From Chamaelirium japonicum (lineage: Eukaryota > Streptophyta > Magnoliopsida > Liliales > Melanthiaceae): 64,000 nucleotides of DNA. The translations under genes were made by a program, and so were the position numbers. Below the pieces are notes generated by a model that ran no database searches, was not told the DNA's origin, and saw only the letters and a list, made by a program, of their open reading frames with translations. The stretch lies in NCBI GenBank assembly GCA_947650365.1, contig CANTAL010000194.1, positions 1 through 64,000 of the forward strand. Direction: 5' to 3'. Below, piece by piece: positions 36,576 to 49,391 of this stretch; within the stretch, counting starts at the first letter, position 1, and each line of letters opens with the position of its first letter.

Positions 36576-39039
36576 ATGGATACATTCGTTCGAATGAATT
36601 AGAATGGATCATACGAATGAGTAAGAATGGATCGTACGAATGAAATAGAATGGATTGTGCGAATGAATTAGAATGGATTGTACGAATGAATTAGAATGGA
36701 TCGTGTGAAAGAATTAGAATGGATTGTATGAATGAATTTGAATAGATCGTATGAATGAATTAGAATGGATCGTACGAATGAATTAGAATGGATCGTACGA
36801 ATGAACTAGAATGGATACATTCGTGCGAATGAATTAGAATGGATCGTACGAATGAATTAGAATGGATCTTACGAATGAATTAGAATGGATCGTACGAATG
36901 CACGATCCATGCGAAAGAATTAGAATAGATCGTACGAATAAACTAGAATGGATACATTCGTGCGAATGAATTAGAATGGATCGTACGAATGAATTAGAAT
37001 GGATTGTATGAATGAATTAGAATGGATCGTACGAATGAATTAGAATGGATCGTACGAATGAATTAGAATGGATCGTACGAATGAATTAGAATGGATCGTA
37101 CGAATGAATTAGAATGGATACATTCGTGCGAAAGAATTAGAATAGATCGTATGAATGAATTAGAATGGATCCTATGAATGAATTAGAATGGATCGTGCGA
37201 ATGAATTAGAATGGATCATACAAATGATTTAGAATGGATCGTGCTAATGAATTAGAATTGATCGAACGAATGAATTAGAATGGATACATTCGTGCGAATG
37301 AATTAGAATGGATCGGATGAATGAATTAGAATGGATCGTACGAATGAGTAAGAATGGATCGTACGAATGAAATAGAATAGATCGTACGAATGAATTAGAA
37401 TGGATCGTACGAAGGAATTAGAATGGATCGTACGGATGAATTAGAATGGATATATTCGTGCAAATGAATTAGAATGGATCGTATGAATGTATTAGAATGG
37501 ATCGTATGAGTGAATTAGAATGGATCGTACGAATGAATTAGAATGGATCGTATGAATGAATTAGAATGGAAACATTCTTGTGAATGAATTAGAATGGATC
37601 GTATGAATGAATTAGAATAGATTTTGTGAATGAATTAGAACTGATCGTACGAATGAATTAGAATGGACACATTCGTGCGAATGAATTAGAATGGATTGTA
37701 TGAATGAATTAGAATGGATCGTACGAATTAATTAGAATGGATCGTACGAATGAATTAGAATGGATCGTGCTAATGAATTAGAATGGATCGTACGAATGAA
37801 TTAGAATAGATACATTTGTGCGAATGAATTAAAATGGATCGTACAAATGAATTAGAATGGATCGTATGAATGAATTAGAATGGATCGTACGAAAGAATTA
37901 GAATGGATCGTGCGAATGAATTAGAATGTATCGTATGAATGAATTAGAATGTATCGTACGAATGAACTAGAATGGATACATTCGTGCGAATGAATTAGAA
38001 CGGATCGTACGAATGAATTAGAATGGATCGTACGAATGAATTAGAATGGATCTTACGAATGAATTAGAATGGATCGTACGAATGAATTAGAATGGATCGT
38101 ACGAATGAATTAGAATGGATACATTCGTGCGAATGAATTAGAATGGATCGGACGAATGAATTAGAATGGATCGTACGAATGAATTGGAATGGATCGTACG
38201 AATGAATTAGAATGGATACATTCGTCCGAATGAATTAGAATGGATCATACGAATGAGTATGAATGGATTGTACGAATGAAATAGAATAGATTGTACGAAT
38301 GAATTAGAATGGATTCGTACGAATGAATTAGAATGGATACATTCGTGCGAATAAATTAGAATGGATCGTACGAATAAAATAGAATGGATTGTGCGAATGA
38401 ATTAGAATGGATCGTACGAATGAATTAGAATGGATCGTGTGAAAGAATTAGAATGGATTGTATGAATGAATTAGAATAGATCGTATGAATGAATTAGAAT
38501 GGATCGTACGAATGAATTAGAATGCATACATTCGTGCGAATGAATGTGAATGGATACATTCGTGCGAAAGAATTAGAATAGATCGTATGAATGAATTAGA
38601 ATAGATCTTATGAATGAATTAGAATGGATCGTGCGAATGAATTAGAATGGATCGTACGAATGAATTAGAATGGATCGTACGAATGAATTAGAATGGATCG
38701 TGCTGATGAATTAGAATTGATCGAACGAATGAATTAGCATGGATCGTGCAAATGAATTAGAATGGAACGTATGAATGAATTAGAATGGATCGTGTGAAAG
38801 AATTAGAATGGATTAGAATGGATTAGAATGGATCGTGTGAAAGAATAAGATTGAAATAGAATGGATCGTATGACTGAATTAGAATGGATCATACGAATGA
38901 GTAAGAATGAATCGTACGAATGAATTAGAATGGATACATTTGTGCGAATGAATTAGAATGGATCATACGAATGAATTAGAATGGATCGTATGAATGAATT
39001 AGAATGGATCGTGCGAATGAATTCAATGGATCGTACGAA
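36576..39039 (+). repeat. Satellite block 35, + orientation
   Basis: Contains GCACGATCCATGC at 36900-36912 (325 bp from the junction, one monomer less than in blocks 13 and 25), the GATTTTGTG marker at 37620, and a decamer ladder at about 38803-38832 with GATTAGAATG doubled. Ends GAATTC 39037-39042. Confidence 0.92.
38803..38832 (+). repeat. Decamer ladder
   Basis: GATTAGAATG is repeated before GATCGTG, giving units of 10 bp instead of 23. The matching place in C1 (20471-20490) has one extra decamer fewer. Similar 10-bp gains occur in - blocks as TTCTAATTCA doubled (near 3260, 3640, 22010, 40335, 58800). Confidence 0.88.
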
Positions 39040-39666
39040 TTCATTCTAATTCATTCATACAATCCATTCTAATTCTTTCACACTATCCATTCTAATTCAT
39101 TCGTATGTTCCATTCTAATTCATTAGCACGATCCATGCTAATTCATTCGTTCGATCAATTCTAATTCATTAGCACAATCCATTCTAATTCATTCGTATGA
39201 TCCATTCTAATTTATTCGCACGATCCATTCTAATTCATTCATAGGATCCATTCTAATTCATTCATACGATCTATTCTAATTCTTTCGCACGAATATATCC
39301 ATTCTAATTCATTCGCACGAATGTATCCATTCTAATTCATTCGTACGATCCATTCTAATTCATTCGTACGATCCATTCGAATTCATTCGTACGATCCATT
39401 CTAATTTATTCATACGATCTATTCTAATTCATTCATACAATCCATTCTAATTCTTTCACACGATCCATTCTAATTCATTCGTACGATCCATTCTAATTCC
39501 TTCGTACGATCCATTCTAATTCATTCGTACGATCTATTCTAATTCATTCGTACGATCCATTCTAATTCATTCGTACGATCCATTCTAATTCCTTCGTACG
39601 ATCCATTCTAATTCATTCGTACGATCCATTCTAATTCATTCGTACAATCTATTCTAATTCATTCGT
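39040..39666 (-). repeat. Satellite block 36, - orientation (627-bp module)
   Basis: Same module as blocks 18, 54 and 58 but exactly 23 bp longer, that is one extra monomer. Confidence 0.92.
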
Positions 39667-39848
39667 ACGAATGGATACATTCGTGTGAATGAATTAGAAT
39701 GGATCGTACGAATGAAATAGAATGGATTGCACGAATGAATTAGAATGGATCATACGAATGAATTAGAATGGATCGTGTGAAAGAATTAGAAAGGATTGTA
39801 TGAATGAATTAGACTGGATCGTACGAATGAATTAGAATGGATCGTACT
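39667..39848 (+). repeat. Satellite block 37, + orientation (short)
   Basis: Between ATTCGTACGAAT and GTACTAGGATCC. Lacks the GAATGAGTAAG monomer found in blocks 19, 55 and 59. Confidence 0.91.
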
Positions 39849-40425
39849 AGGATCCATTCTAATTCATTCGTACAATCTATTCTATTTCATTCGTACGATC
39901 CATTCTTACTCATTCGTATGATCCATTCTAATTCATTCGGACGAATGTATCCATTCTAATTTATTCGTACGATCCATTCTAATTCATTCGTACGATCCAT
40001 TCTAATTCATTCGTACGATCCATTCTTACTCATTCGTATGATCCATTCTAATTCATTTGTACGATCCATTCTAATTCATTCGTACGATAGATTCTAATTC
40101 ATTCGCACTATCCATTCTAATTCATTCGTACGATCCATTCTAATTCATTCGTATGATACATTTTAATTTATTCGTTCAAATATATCCATTCTAATTCATT
40201 CGTACGATCCATTCTAATTCATTCGCACGATCCATTCTAATTCATTCGCACGAATGTATCCATTCTAATTCATTTGCACGATCCATTCTAATTCATTCCT
40301 ATGATCTATTCTAATTCATTCGTACGATCCATTCTAATTCATTCTAATTCATTCGTACGATCCATTCTACGATCCATTCTAATTCATTCGTATATTCCAT
40401 TCTAATTCATTAACACGATCCATGC

Positions 40426-40446
40426 TAACGAATTAGAATGGATCGT
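40426..40446 (+). repeat. Single flipped monomer in a - block (C3)
   Basis: Same flipped unit, with CTAACG for CTAATG at its start. Confidence 0.88.
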
Positions 40447-41884
40447 ACGATCCAATCTAATTCATTCATACGATCCATTCTTACTCATTCGTATGATCCA
40501 TTCTAATTAAATCGTACGATCCATTCTAATTCATTCGTATGATCCATTCTAATTCCTTCGCACGATCCATTCTAATTCATTCGTACGATCCATTCTAATT
40601 CCTTCGTACGATCCATTCTAATTCATTCGTACGATCCATTCTAATTCATTCGCGCAATCTATTCTAATTCATTCGTACGATCCATTCTAATTCATTCGTA
40701 TGATCCATTCTAATTCATTCATACAATCCATTCTAATTTATTCGCACGAATGTATCCATTCTAATTCATTCGTACGATCCATTCTAATTCATTCGCACAA
40801 TCTATTCTAATTCATTCATACGATCCATTCTAATTCATTCGCACGAATGTATCCATTCTAATTCATTCATATGATCCATTCTACTTCATTCGTACTATCC
40901 GTTCTAATTCACTCATACGATCCATTCTAATTCATTCATACGATCCATTCTAATTCATTTGCACGAATATATCCATTCTAATTCATTCGTACGATCCATT
41001 CTAATTCCTTCGTACGATCCATTCTAATTCCTTCGTACGATCCATTCTATTTCATTCGTATGATCCATTCTAATTCCTTCGTACGATCCATTCTAATTCC
41101 TTCGTATCCATTCTAATTCACTCATACGATCCATTCTAATTCATTCCTACGATCCATTCTAATTCATTCATACAATCTATTCTAATTCGTTCGCACAAAT
41201 GTATCCATTCTAATTCATTCGTACGATCAGTTCTAATTCATTCATAAAAACTATTCTAATTCATTCATACGATCCATTCTAATTCATTCACACGAATGTA
41301 TCCATTCTAATTCATTCATACGATCCATTCTAATTCATTCGTACGATCCATTCTAATTCACCCATACGATCCATTCTAATACATTCATACGATCCATTCT
41401 AATTCATTTGCACGAATATATCCATTCTAATTCATTCGTACGATCCATTCTAATTCCTTCGTACGATCCATTCTAATTCATTCGTACGATCTATTCTAAT
41501 TCATTTGTACAATCCATTCTAATTCATTCGTACGATCCATTCTATTTCATTCTAATTCATTCTAATTCATTCATTTGATCCATTCTATTTCATTCTAATT
41601 CATTCTAATTCATTCATTTGATCCATTCTAATTCATTCGTACGATCCGTTCTATTTCATTTGTCCGATCCATTCTTATTCATTCGTATGATCCATTCTAA
41701 TTCATTCGCACGATCCATTCTAATTCATTCGTACGATCCATTCTAATTCAATCGTACGATCCATTCTAATTCATTCATACGATCCATTCTAATTCATTCA
41801 TACGATCCATTCTAATTCATTCCTACAATCCATTCTAATTCATTCCCCGATCCATTCTAATTCATTCATACGATCCATTCTATT

Positions 41885-41908
41885 CGAATGGATCATGCGA
41901 TCCATTCG
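41885..41908 (-). repeat. Hairpin with 10-bp perfect arms, loop ATGC (C3)
   Basis: Identical in sequence to 23587-23610; switch follows at 41943. Confidence 0.9.
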
Positions 41909-41943
41909 AATTCATTCGCACGATCCATTCTAATTCATTCATA

Positions 41944-42791
41944 ATGGATACATTCGTGCGAATGAATTAGAATGGATCGTATGAATTAATTAGAATGGAT
42001 CGACGAATGAATTAGAATGGATCGTGCGAATGAATTAGAATGGATCGTACGAATGAATTAGAATGGATCGTATGAATGAACTAGAATGGATACATTCGTG
42101 CGAATGAATTAGAATGGATCGTACGAATGAATTTGATTGGATCGTACGAATGAATTAGAATGGATCTTACGAATGAATTAGAATGGATCGTACGAATGAA
42201 TTAGAATGGATACATTCGTGCGAATGAATTAGAATGGATCGGACGAATGAATTAGAATGGATCGTACGAATGAATTAGAATGGATCGTACGAATAAATTA
42301 GAATGGATACATTCGTCCGAATGAATTAGAATGGATCATACGAATGAGTAAGAATGGATCGTACGAATGAAATAGAATAGATTGTACGAATGAATTAGAA
42401 TGGATCCTACGAATGAATTAGAATGGATCGTGTGAAAGAATTAGAATGGATTGTATGAATGAATTAGAATAGATCGTATGAATGAATTAGAATGGATCGT
42501 ATGAGTGAATTAGAATGGATACGACGGAATTAGAATGGATCGTACGAAGCAATTAGAATGGATCGTACGAAGGAATTAGAATGGATCATACGAAGGAATT
42601 AGAATGGATCGTACGAATGAATTAGAACGGATATATTCGTGCAAATGAATTAGAATGGATCGTATGAATGAATTAGAATGGATCGTATGAGTGAATTTGA
42701 ACGGATAGTACGAATGAAGTAGAATGGATCATATGAATGAATTAGAATGGATACATTCGTGCGAATGAATTAGAATGGAACGTATGAATGA
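41944..42791 (+). repeat. Satellite block 39, + orientation
   Basis: Counterpart of blocks 21 and 27, with consecutive AAGGAATTAG-type monomers near 42530-42600; exits through GAATGAC joined to GATCC. Confidence 0.91.
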
Positions 42792-43181
42792 CGATCCATT
42801 CTAATTCATTCGTACGATCCATTCTAATTTATTCGCACAAATGTATCCATTCTAATTCATTCGTACGATCCATTCTAATTCATTCGTAAGATCCGTTCTA
42901 ATTCATTCGTACGATCCATTCTAATTCATTCGTGAATTTATCCATTCTAATTCATTCGTACAATCCATTCTAATTCATTCATATGATCCATTCTAATTCA
43001 TTCATACGATCTATTCTAATTCATTCATACAATCCATTCTAATTCTTTCACACGATCCATTCTAATTCATTCGTACGATCCATTCTAATTCATTCGCACA
43101 ATCCATTCTTTTTCATTCGTACGATCCATTCTTACTCATTCGTATGATCCATTCTAATTCATTCGCACGAATGTATCCATA
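42792..43181 (-). repeat. Satellite block 40, - orientation
   Basis: 390 bp, one monomer shorter than blocks 22 and 28; ends at ATCCAT-A-ATGGAT centred on 43181. Confidence 0.91.
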
Positions 43182-43350
43182 ATGGATCATACGAATGAGT
43201 AAGAATGGACCGTACAAATGAAATAGAATGGATTGTGCGAATGAATTAGAATGGACCGTACGAATGAATTAGACGTACGAATGAATTAGAATGGATACAT
43301 TCGTGCGAATAAATTAGAATGGATCATACGAATGAGTAAGAATGGATCGT
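43182..43350 (+). repeat. Satellite block 41, + orientation (169 bp)
   Basis: 169 bp, the same length as block 29, with the shared 17-bp unit near 43272. Confidence 0.9.
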
Positions 43351-43727
43351 CATTCTAATTCATTCGTATGATCCATTCTAATTCATTTGTATCCATTCAA
43401 TTTCATTCGCACGATCCATTCTAATTTATTCGCGCAATCTATTCTAATTCAGTCGTACGATCCATTCTAATTCATTCGTACGATCCATTCTAATTCATTC
43501 ATACAATCCATTCTAATTCATTCATACGATCCATTCTACTTCATTCGTATGATCCATTCTAATTCATTCGCATAAATGTAACCATTCTAATTCATTCATT
43601 TGATCCATTCTAATTCATTCGGACGATCCATTCTAATTCATTCGTCCAATCCATTCTTACTCATTCGTATGATCAATTCTAATTCATTCGCACGAATGTA
43701 TCCATTCTAATTCATTCGTACGATCCT
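43351..43727 (-). repeat. Satellite block 42, - orientation
   Basis: Shorter counterpart of block 30; ends ACGATCC joined to TGAATTAG. Confidence 0.9.
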
Positions 43728-43814
43728 GAATTAGAATGGATCATACGAATGAATTAGAATGGATACCTTTGTGCATATGAATTAGAATGGATCGTACGAA
43801 TGAAATAGAATGAA
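43728..43814 (+). repeat. Satellite block 43, + orientation (87 bp)
   Basis: Smallest block counted; same content as block 31 (GGATACCTTTGTGCATATG variant). Confidence 0.9.
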
Positions 43815-44713
43815 TTCGTACGATCCATTCGAATTCATTCGCACGATCCATTCTAATTCATTCATACGATCCATTCTAATTCATTCATACAATCCATTCT
43901 AATTCTTTGACATGATCCATTCTAATTCATTCGTAGGATCCATTCTAATTCATTCGTACAATCTATTCTATTTCATTCGTACGATCCATTCTTACTCATT
44001 CGTATGATCCATTCTAATTCATTCGGATGAATGTATCCATTCTAATTTATTCGTACGATCCATTCTAATTCATTCGTACGATCCATTCTAATTCATTCGT
44101 ACGATCCATTCTAATTCATTCGTCCGATCCATTCTAATGCATTCGCACGAATGTATCCATTCTAATTCATTCGTACGATCTATTCTAATTCATTCGTACG
44201 ATCCATTCTAATTCATTCCTAAGATCCATTCTAATTCAGTCGTACGATCCATTCTAATTCATTCGTACGATCCATTCTAATTTACTCGCACGAATGTATC
44301 CATTCTTGTTCATTCGTACGATCCATTCTAATTCATTCGTACGATCCATTCTAATTCATTCGCACGATCCATTCTAATTCATTCGTACGATCCATTCTAA
44401 TTCATTCATACGATCCATTCTAATTCATTCGTACGATCCATTCTAATTCATTCGCACGAATGTATCCATTCTAATTCATTCGTACGATCCATTCTAATTC
44501 ATTCGTACGATCCATTCTAATTAATTCGTATGATCCATTCTAATTCATTCGTATGATCCATTCTAATTCATTCGTACGATCCATTCTTACTCATTCGTAC
44601 GATCCATTCTAATTCCTTCGTACGATCCATTCTAATTCCTTCGTACGATCCATTCTAATTCATTCGCACGATCCATTCTAATTCTTTCATACAATCCATT
44701 CTAAATCTTTCGT
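43815..44713 (-). repeat. Satellite block 44, - orientation
   Basis: Counterpart of block 32, about 50 bp shorter; leaves through the CTTTCGTGCGAATG dyad. Confidence 0.91.
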
Positions 44714-46179
44714 GCGAATGAATTAGAATGGATACCTTTGTGCATATGAATTAGAATAGACGTACGAATGAATTAGAATGGATCATGTTAATGAATTAGA
44801 ATGGATCGTACGAATGAATTAGAATGGATACATTCGTGCGAATGAATTAGAATGGATCGTGCGAATCAATTAGACTGGATCGTGCGAATGAATAAGAATA
44901 GATCATACGAATGAATTAGAATGGATCGTACGAATTAATTAGAATGGATACATTCGTGCGAATGAATTAGAATGGATCGTACGAATGAATTAGAATGGAT
45001 CGTACGAATTAATTAGAATGGATCATACGAATGAATTTGAATGGATCCTACGAATGAATTAGAATGGATCATACGAATGAATTAGAATGGATCGTACGAA
45101 TGAATTAGAATGGATCGTGCGAATGAATTAGAATGGATCGTATGAATGAATTAGAATGGATAAATTTGTGCGAATGAATTAGAATGGATCGTACGAATGA
45201 ATTAGAATGGATCGTATGAATGAATTAGAATGGATCGTACGAATGAATTAGAATGGATCGTGCGAATGAATTAGAATGGATCGTACGAATGAATTAGAAT
45301 GGATCGTACGAATGAACTAGAATGGATACATTTGTGCGAATGAATTAGAATGGATCGTACGAATGAATTATAATGGATCGTACGAATGAATTAGAATGGA
45401 TCTTACGAATGAATTAGAATGGATCGTACGAATGAATTAGAATGGATCGTACGAATGAATTAGAATGGATACATTCGTGCGAATGAATTAGAATGGATCG
45501 TACGAATGAGTTAGAATGGATCGTACGAATAAATTAGAATGGATACATTTGTCTGAATGAATTAGAATGGAACATACGAATGAGTAAGAATGGATCGTAC
45601 GAATGAAATAGAATAGATTGTACGAATGAATTAGAATGGATTCGTACGAATGAATTAGAATGGATACATTCGTGCGAATAAATTAGAATGGATCGTACCA
45701 ATGAGTAAGAATGGATCGTACCAATGAAATAGAATTGATTGTGCGAATGAATTAGAATGGATCGTACGAATGAATTAGAATGGATCGTGTGAAAGAATTA
45801 GAATGGATTGTATGAATGAATTAGAATAGATCGTATGAATGAAGTAGAATGGATGTACGAATGAATTAGAATGGATCGTACGAATGAATTAGAATGGATC
45901 GTACGAATGAATTAGAATGGATATATTCGTGCGAAAGAATTAGAATAGATGTTATAAATGAATTAGAATGGATCCTATGAATGAATTAGAATGGATCGTG
46001 CGAATGAATTAGAATGGATCGTACGAATGAATTAGAATGGATCGTGCTAATGAATTAGAATTGATCGAACGAATAAATTAGCATGGATCGTGCTAATGAA
46101 TTAGAATGGAACGTACGAATGAATTAGAATGGATCGTGTGAAAGAATTAGAATGGATTGTATGAATGAATTAGAATGAA
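44714..46179 (+). repeat. Satellite block 45, + orientation
   Basis: Starts like block 33 but from about 45720 follows the block 35 order and ends like blocks 1 and 5 (GAATTC 46177-46182): a mosaic of higher-order types. One unit near 44758 lost a base (AATAGACGTACG). Confidence 0.91.
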
Positions 46180-48565
46180 TTCGTACGATCCATTCGAATT
46201 CATTCGCACGATCCATTCTAATTCATTCTAATTCATTCGTACGATCCATTCTAATTCATTCGTACGATCCATTCTAATTCATTCGCACGATCCATTCTAA
46301 TTCATTCGTACGATCCATTCTAATTCATTAGCACAATCCATGCTAATTCATTCGTTCGATCAATTCTAATTCATTAGCACGATCCATTCTAATTCATTCG
46401 TACGATCCATTCTAATTCATTCGCACGATCCATTCTAATTCATTCATACGATCCATTCTAATTCTTTCACACGATCCATTCTAATTCATTCGTACGATCC
46501 ATTCTAATTCATTCGCACGATCCATTCTAATAATTCGTACGATCCATTCTAATTCATTCATACGATCCATTCTAATTCATTCGTTCGATCCATTCTAATT
46601 CATTCGCACAAATGTATCCATTCTAATTCCTTCGTACGATCCAATCTAATTCATTCGCACGATCCATTCTAATTCATTCGTACATCCATTCTAATTCATT
46701 CGCACGATCTGTTCTTATTCATTCGCACAATCCATTCTAATTCATTCGCACAAATGTATCCATTCTAATTCATTCGTACGATCCATTCTAATTCATTCGT
46801 ATGATCCATTCTAATTAATTCGTATGATCCATTCTAATTCATTCGTACGATCCATTCTAATTCATTCATACAATCCATTCTAATTCATTCGTACGATCCA
46901 TTCTAATTCACTCATACGATCCATTCTAATACATTCATACGATCCATTCTAATTCATTTGCACGAATATATCCAATCTAATTCATTCGTACGATCCATTC
47001 TAATTCCTTCGTACGATCCATTCTAATTCATTCGTACGATCTATTCCAATTCATTCGTACGATCCATTCTAATTCATTCGCACGATCCATTCTAATTCAT
47101 TCATAGTATCCATTCTAATTCATTCATACGATCTATTCTAATTCTTTCGCACGAATGTATCCATTCTAATTCATTCGCACGAATGTATCTATTCTAATTC
47201 ATTCGTACGATCCATTCTAATTCATTCGTACGATCCATTCTAATTCATTCGTACAATCCATTCTAATTCATTCATACAATCTATTCTAATTCATTCATAC
47301 AATCCATTCTAATTCTTTCACACGATCCATTCTAATTCATTCGTACGATCCATTCTAATTCATTCGCACGATCCATTCTATTTCATTCGTACGATCCATT
47401 CTTACTCATTGGTACGATCCATTCTAATTCATTCGCACGAATGTATCCATTCTAATTCATTCGTACGAATCCATTCTAATTCATTCGTACAATCTATTCT
47501 ATTTCATTCGTACGATCCATTCTTACCCATTCGTATGATCCATTCTAATTCATTCGGACGAATGTATCTATTCTAATTTATTCGTACGATCCATTCTAAT
47601 TCATTCGTACGATCCATTCTAATTCATTCGTACGATACATTCTAATTCATTCGTCCGATCCATTCTAATTCATTCGCACGAATATATCCATTCTAATTCA
47701 TTCGTACGATCCATTCTAATTCATTCGTACGATCCATTCTAATTCATTCGTAAGATCCATTCTAATCCATTCGTACGATCCATTCTAATTCATTCGCACA
47801 AATGTATCCATTCTAGTTCATTCGTATGATCTATTCTAATTCATTCGTACGATCCATTCTAATTCATTCGCACGATCCATTCTAATTCATTCGTACGATC
47901 CATTCTAATTCATTCATACGATCCATTCTAATTCATTCGTACGATCCATTCTAATTCATTCGCTTGAATGTATCCATTCTAGTTCATTCGTACGATCTAT
48001 TCTAATTCATTCGCATGGATCGTGCATTCGTACGATCCATTCTAATTCATTCGTAAGATCCATTTTAATTCATTCGTACGATCCATTCTAATTCATTCGC
48101 ACGAATGTATCCATTCTAGTTCATTCTTATGATCCATTCTAATTCATTCGTACGATCCATTCTAATTCATTCGTACGATCCATTCTAATTCATTCGCACG
48201 ATCCATTCTAATTCATTCGTACGATCCATTATAATTCATTCATACGATCCATTCTAATTCATTCGCACAAATGTATCCATTCTAATTCATTCGTACGATC
48301 CATTCTAATTCATTCGTACGATCCATTCTAATTCTTTCACACGATCCATTCTAATTCATTCGTACGAACCATTCTAATTCATTCGCACGATCTGTTCTTA
48401 TTCATTCGCACAATCTATTCTAATTCATTCGCACGAATGTATCCATTCTAATTCATTCGTACGATCCATTCTAATTCATTCGTACGATCCATTCTAATTC
48501 ATTCGTACGATCAATTCTAATTCATTCGCACGAATGTATCCATTCTAATTCATTCGTACGATCCT
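46180..48565 (-). repeat. Satellite block 46, - orientation
   Basis: About 2.4 kb. Contains flipped GCATGGATCGTGC at 48013-48025. Near 47478-47570 it shares the CTTACCCATTCG variant with block 2 (about 2880). Ends ATCC joined to TGAATTAG like blocks 30 and 42. Confidence 0.91.
48013..48025 (+). repeat. 13-bp flipped element GCATGGATCGTGC in a - block
   Basis: Mirror case of 14179-14191: a + loop segment inside - monomers. Second copy at 62430-62442. Confidence 0.85.
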
Positions 48566-48731
48566 GAATTAGAATGGTTCGTACGAATGAATTAGAATGG
48601 ATACCTTTGTGCATATGAATTAGAATGGATCGTACGAATGAATTAGAATGGATCATATTAATGAATTAGAATGGATCGTACGAATGAATTAGAATGTATA
48701 CATTCGTGCGAACGAATTAGAATGGATCGTG
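48566..48731 (+). repeat. Satellite block 47, + orientation (short)
   Basis: Six or seven monomers, including the CATATTAATG variant, then CGTGCACG (48728-48735). The same ending occurs at 50800 and 61368. Confidence 0.9.
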
Positions 48732-49379
48732 CACGAATGTATCCATTCTAATTCATTCGTACGATCCATTCTAATTCATTAATATGATCCATTCTAATTC
48801 ATTCGTACGATCCATTCTAATTCATGTGCACAAAGGTATCCATTCTAATCCATTCGTAGGATCCATTCTAATCCATTCGTATGATCCATTCTAATTCATT
48901 CGTACGATCCATTCTAATTCATTCGCACGAATGTATCGATTCTAATTCGTTAATATGATTCATTCTAATTCATTCGTACGATCCATTCTAATTCATATGC
49001 ACAAAGGTATCCATTCTAATCCATTCGTAGGATCCATTCTAATCCATTCGTACGATCCATTCTAATTCATTCGTACGATCTATTCTAATTCATTCGCTCG
49101 AATGTATCCATTCTAATCCATTCGTACGATCCATTCTAATCCATTCGTACGATCCATTCTAATTCATTCGCATGAATGTAACCATTCTAATTCATTCATT
49201 TGATCCATTCTAATTCATTCGTACGATCCATTCTAATTCACTCGTCCGATCCATTCTAATTCATTCGCACGAATGTATCCATTCTAATTCATTCGTACGA
49301 TCCATTCTAATTCATTCGTAAGATCCATTCTAATTCATTCATACGATCCATTCTAATACATTCGTACGATCCATTCTAA
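48732..49379 (-). repeat. Satellite block 48, - orientation
   Basis: Has a local doubling: the ATATGCACAAAGGTATCC-type 28-mer near 48830 and near 48995. Ends at a 24-bp perfect palindrome, 49368-49391. Confidence 0.91.
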
Positions 49380-49391
49380 TTAGAATGGATC
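49368..49391. repeat. 24-bp perfect palindrome at a -/+ switch
   Basis: Each half reads GATCCATTCTAA inward to the centre 49379/49380. It joins a - monomer to a + monomer with no spacer. Longest perfect palindrome I noticed. Confidence 0.92.

Larger units (their letters stand above)
39849..41943 (-). repeat. Satellite block 38, - orientation
   Basis: Core of superunit C3. Flipped monomer at 40426-40446. A 43-bp tandem duplication (41541-41583 and 41584-41626) is not in C1. Hairpin with 10-bp arms at 41885-41908. Confidence 0.92.
36192..44713. repeat. Superunit C, copy C3 (blocks 34-44)
   Basis: The most complete copy: all C1 marks plus the four extra C2 marks, at 36191, 36575, 36900, 39039, 39666, 39848, 40426, 41885, 41943, 42791, 43181, 43350, 43727, 43814 and 44713. 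Offset to C2 shifts from 9438 to about 11017 and back to 10649 bp because of internal indels. Confidence 0.88.
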
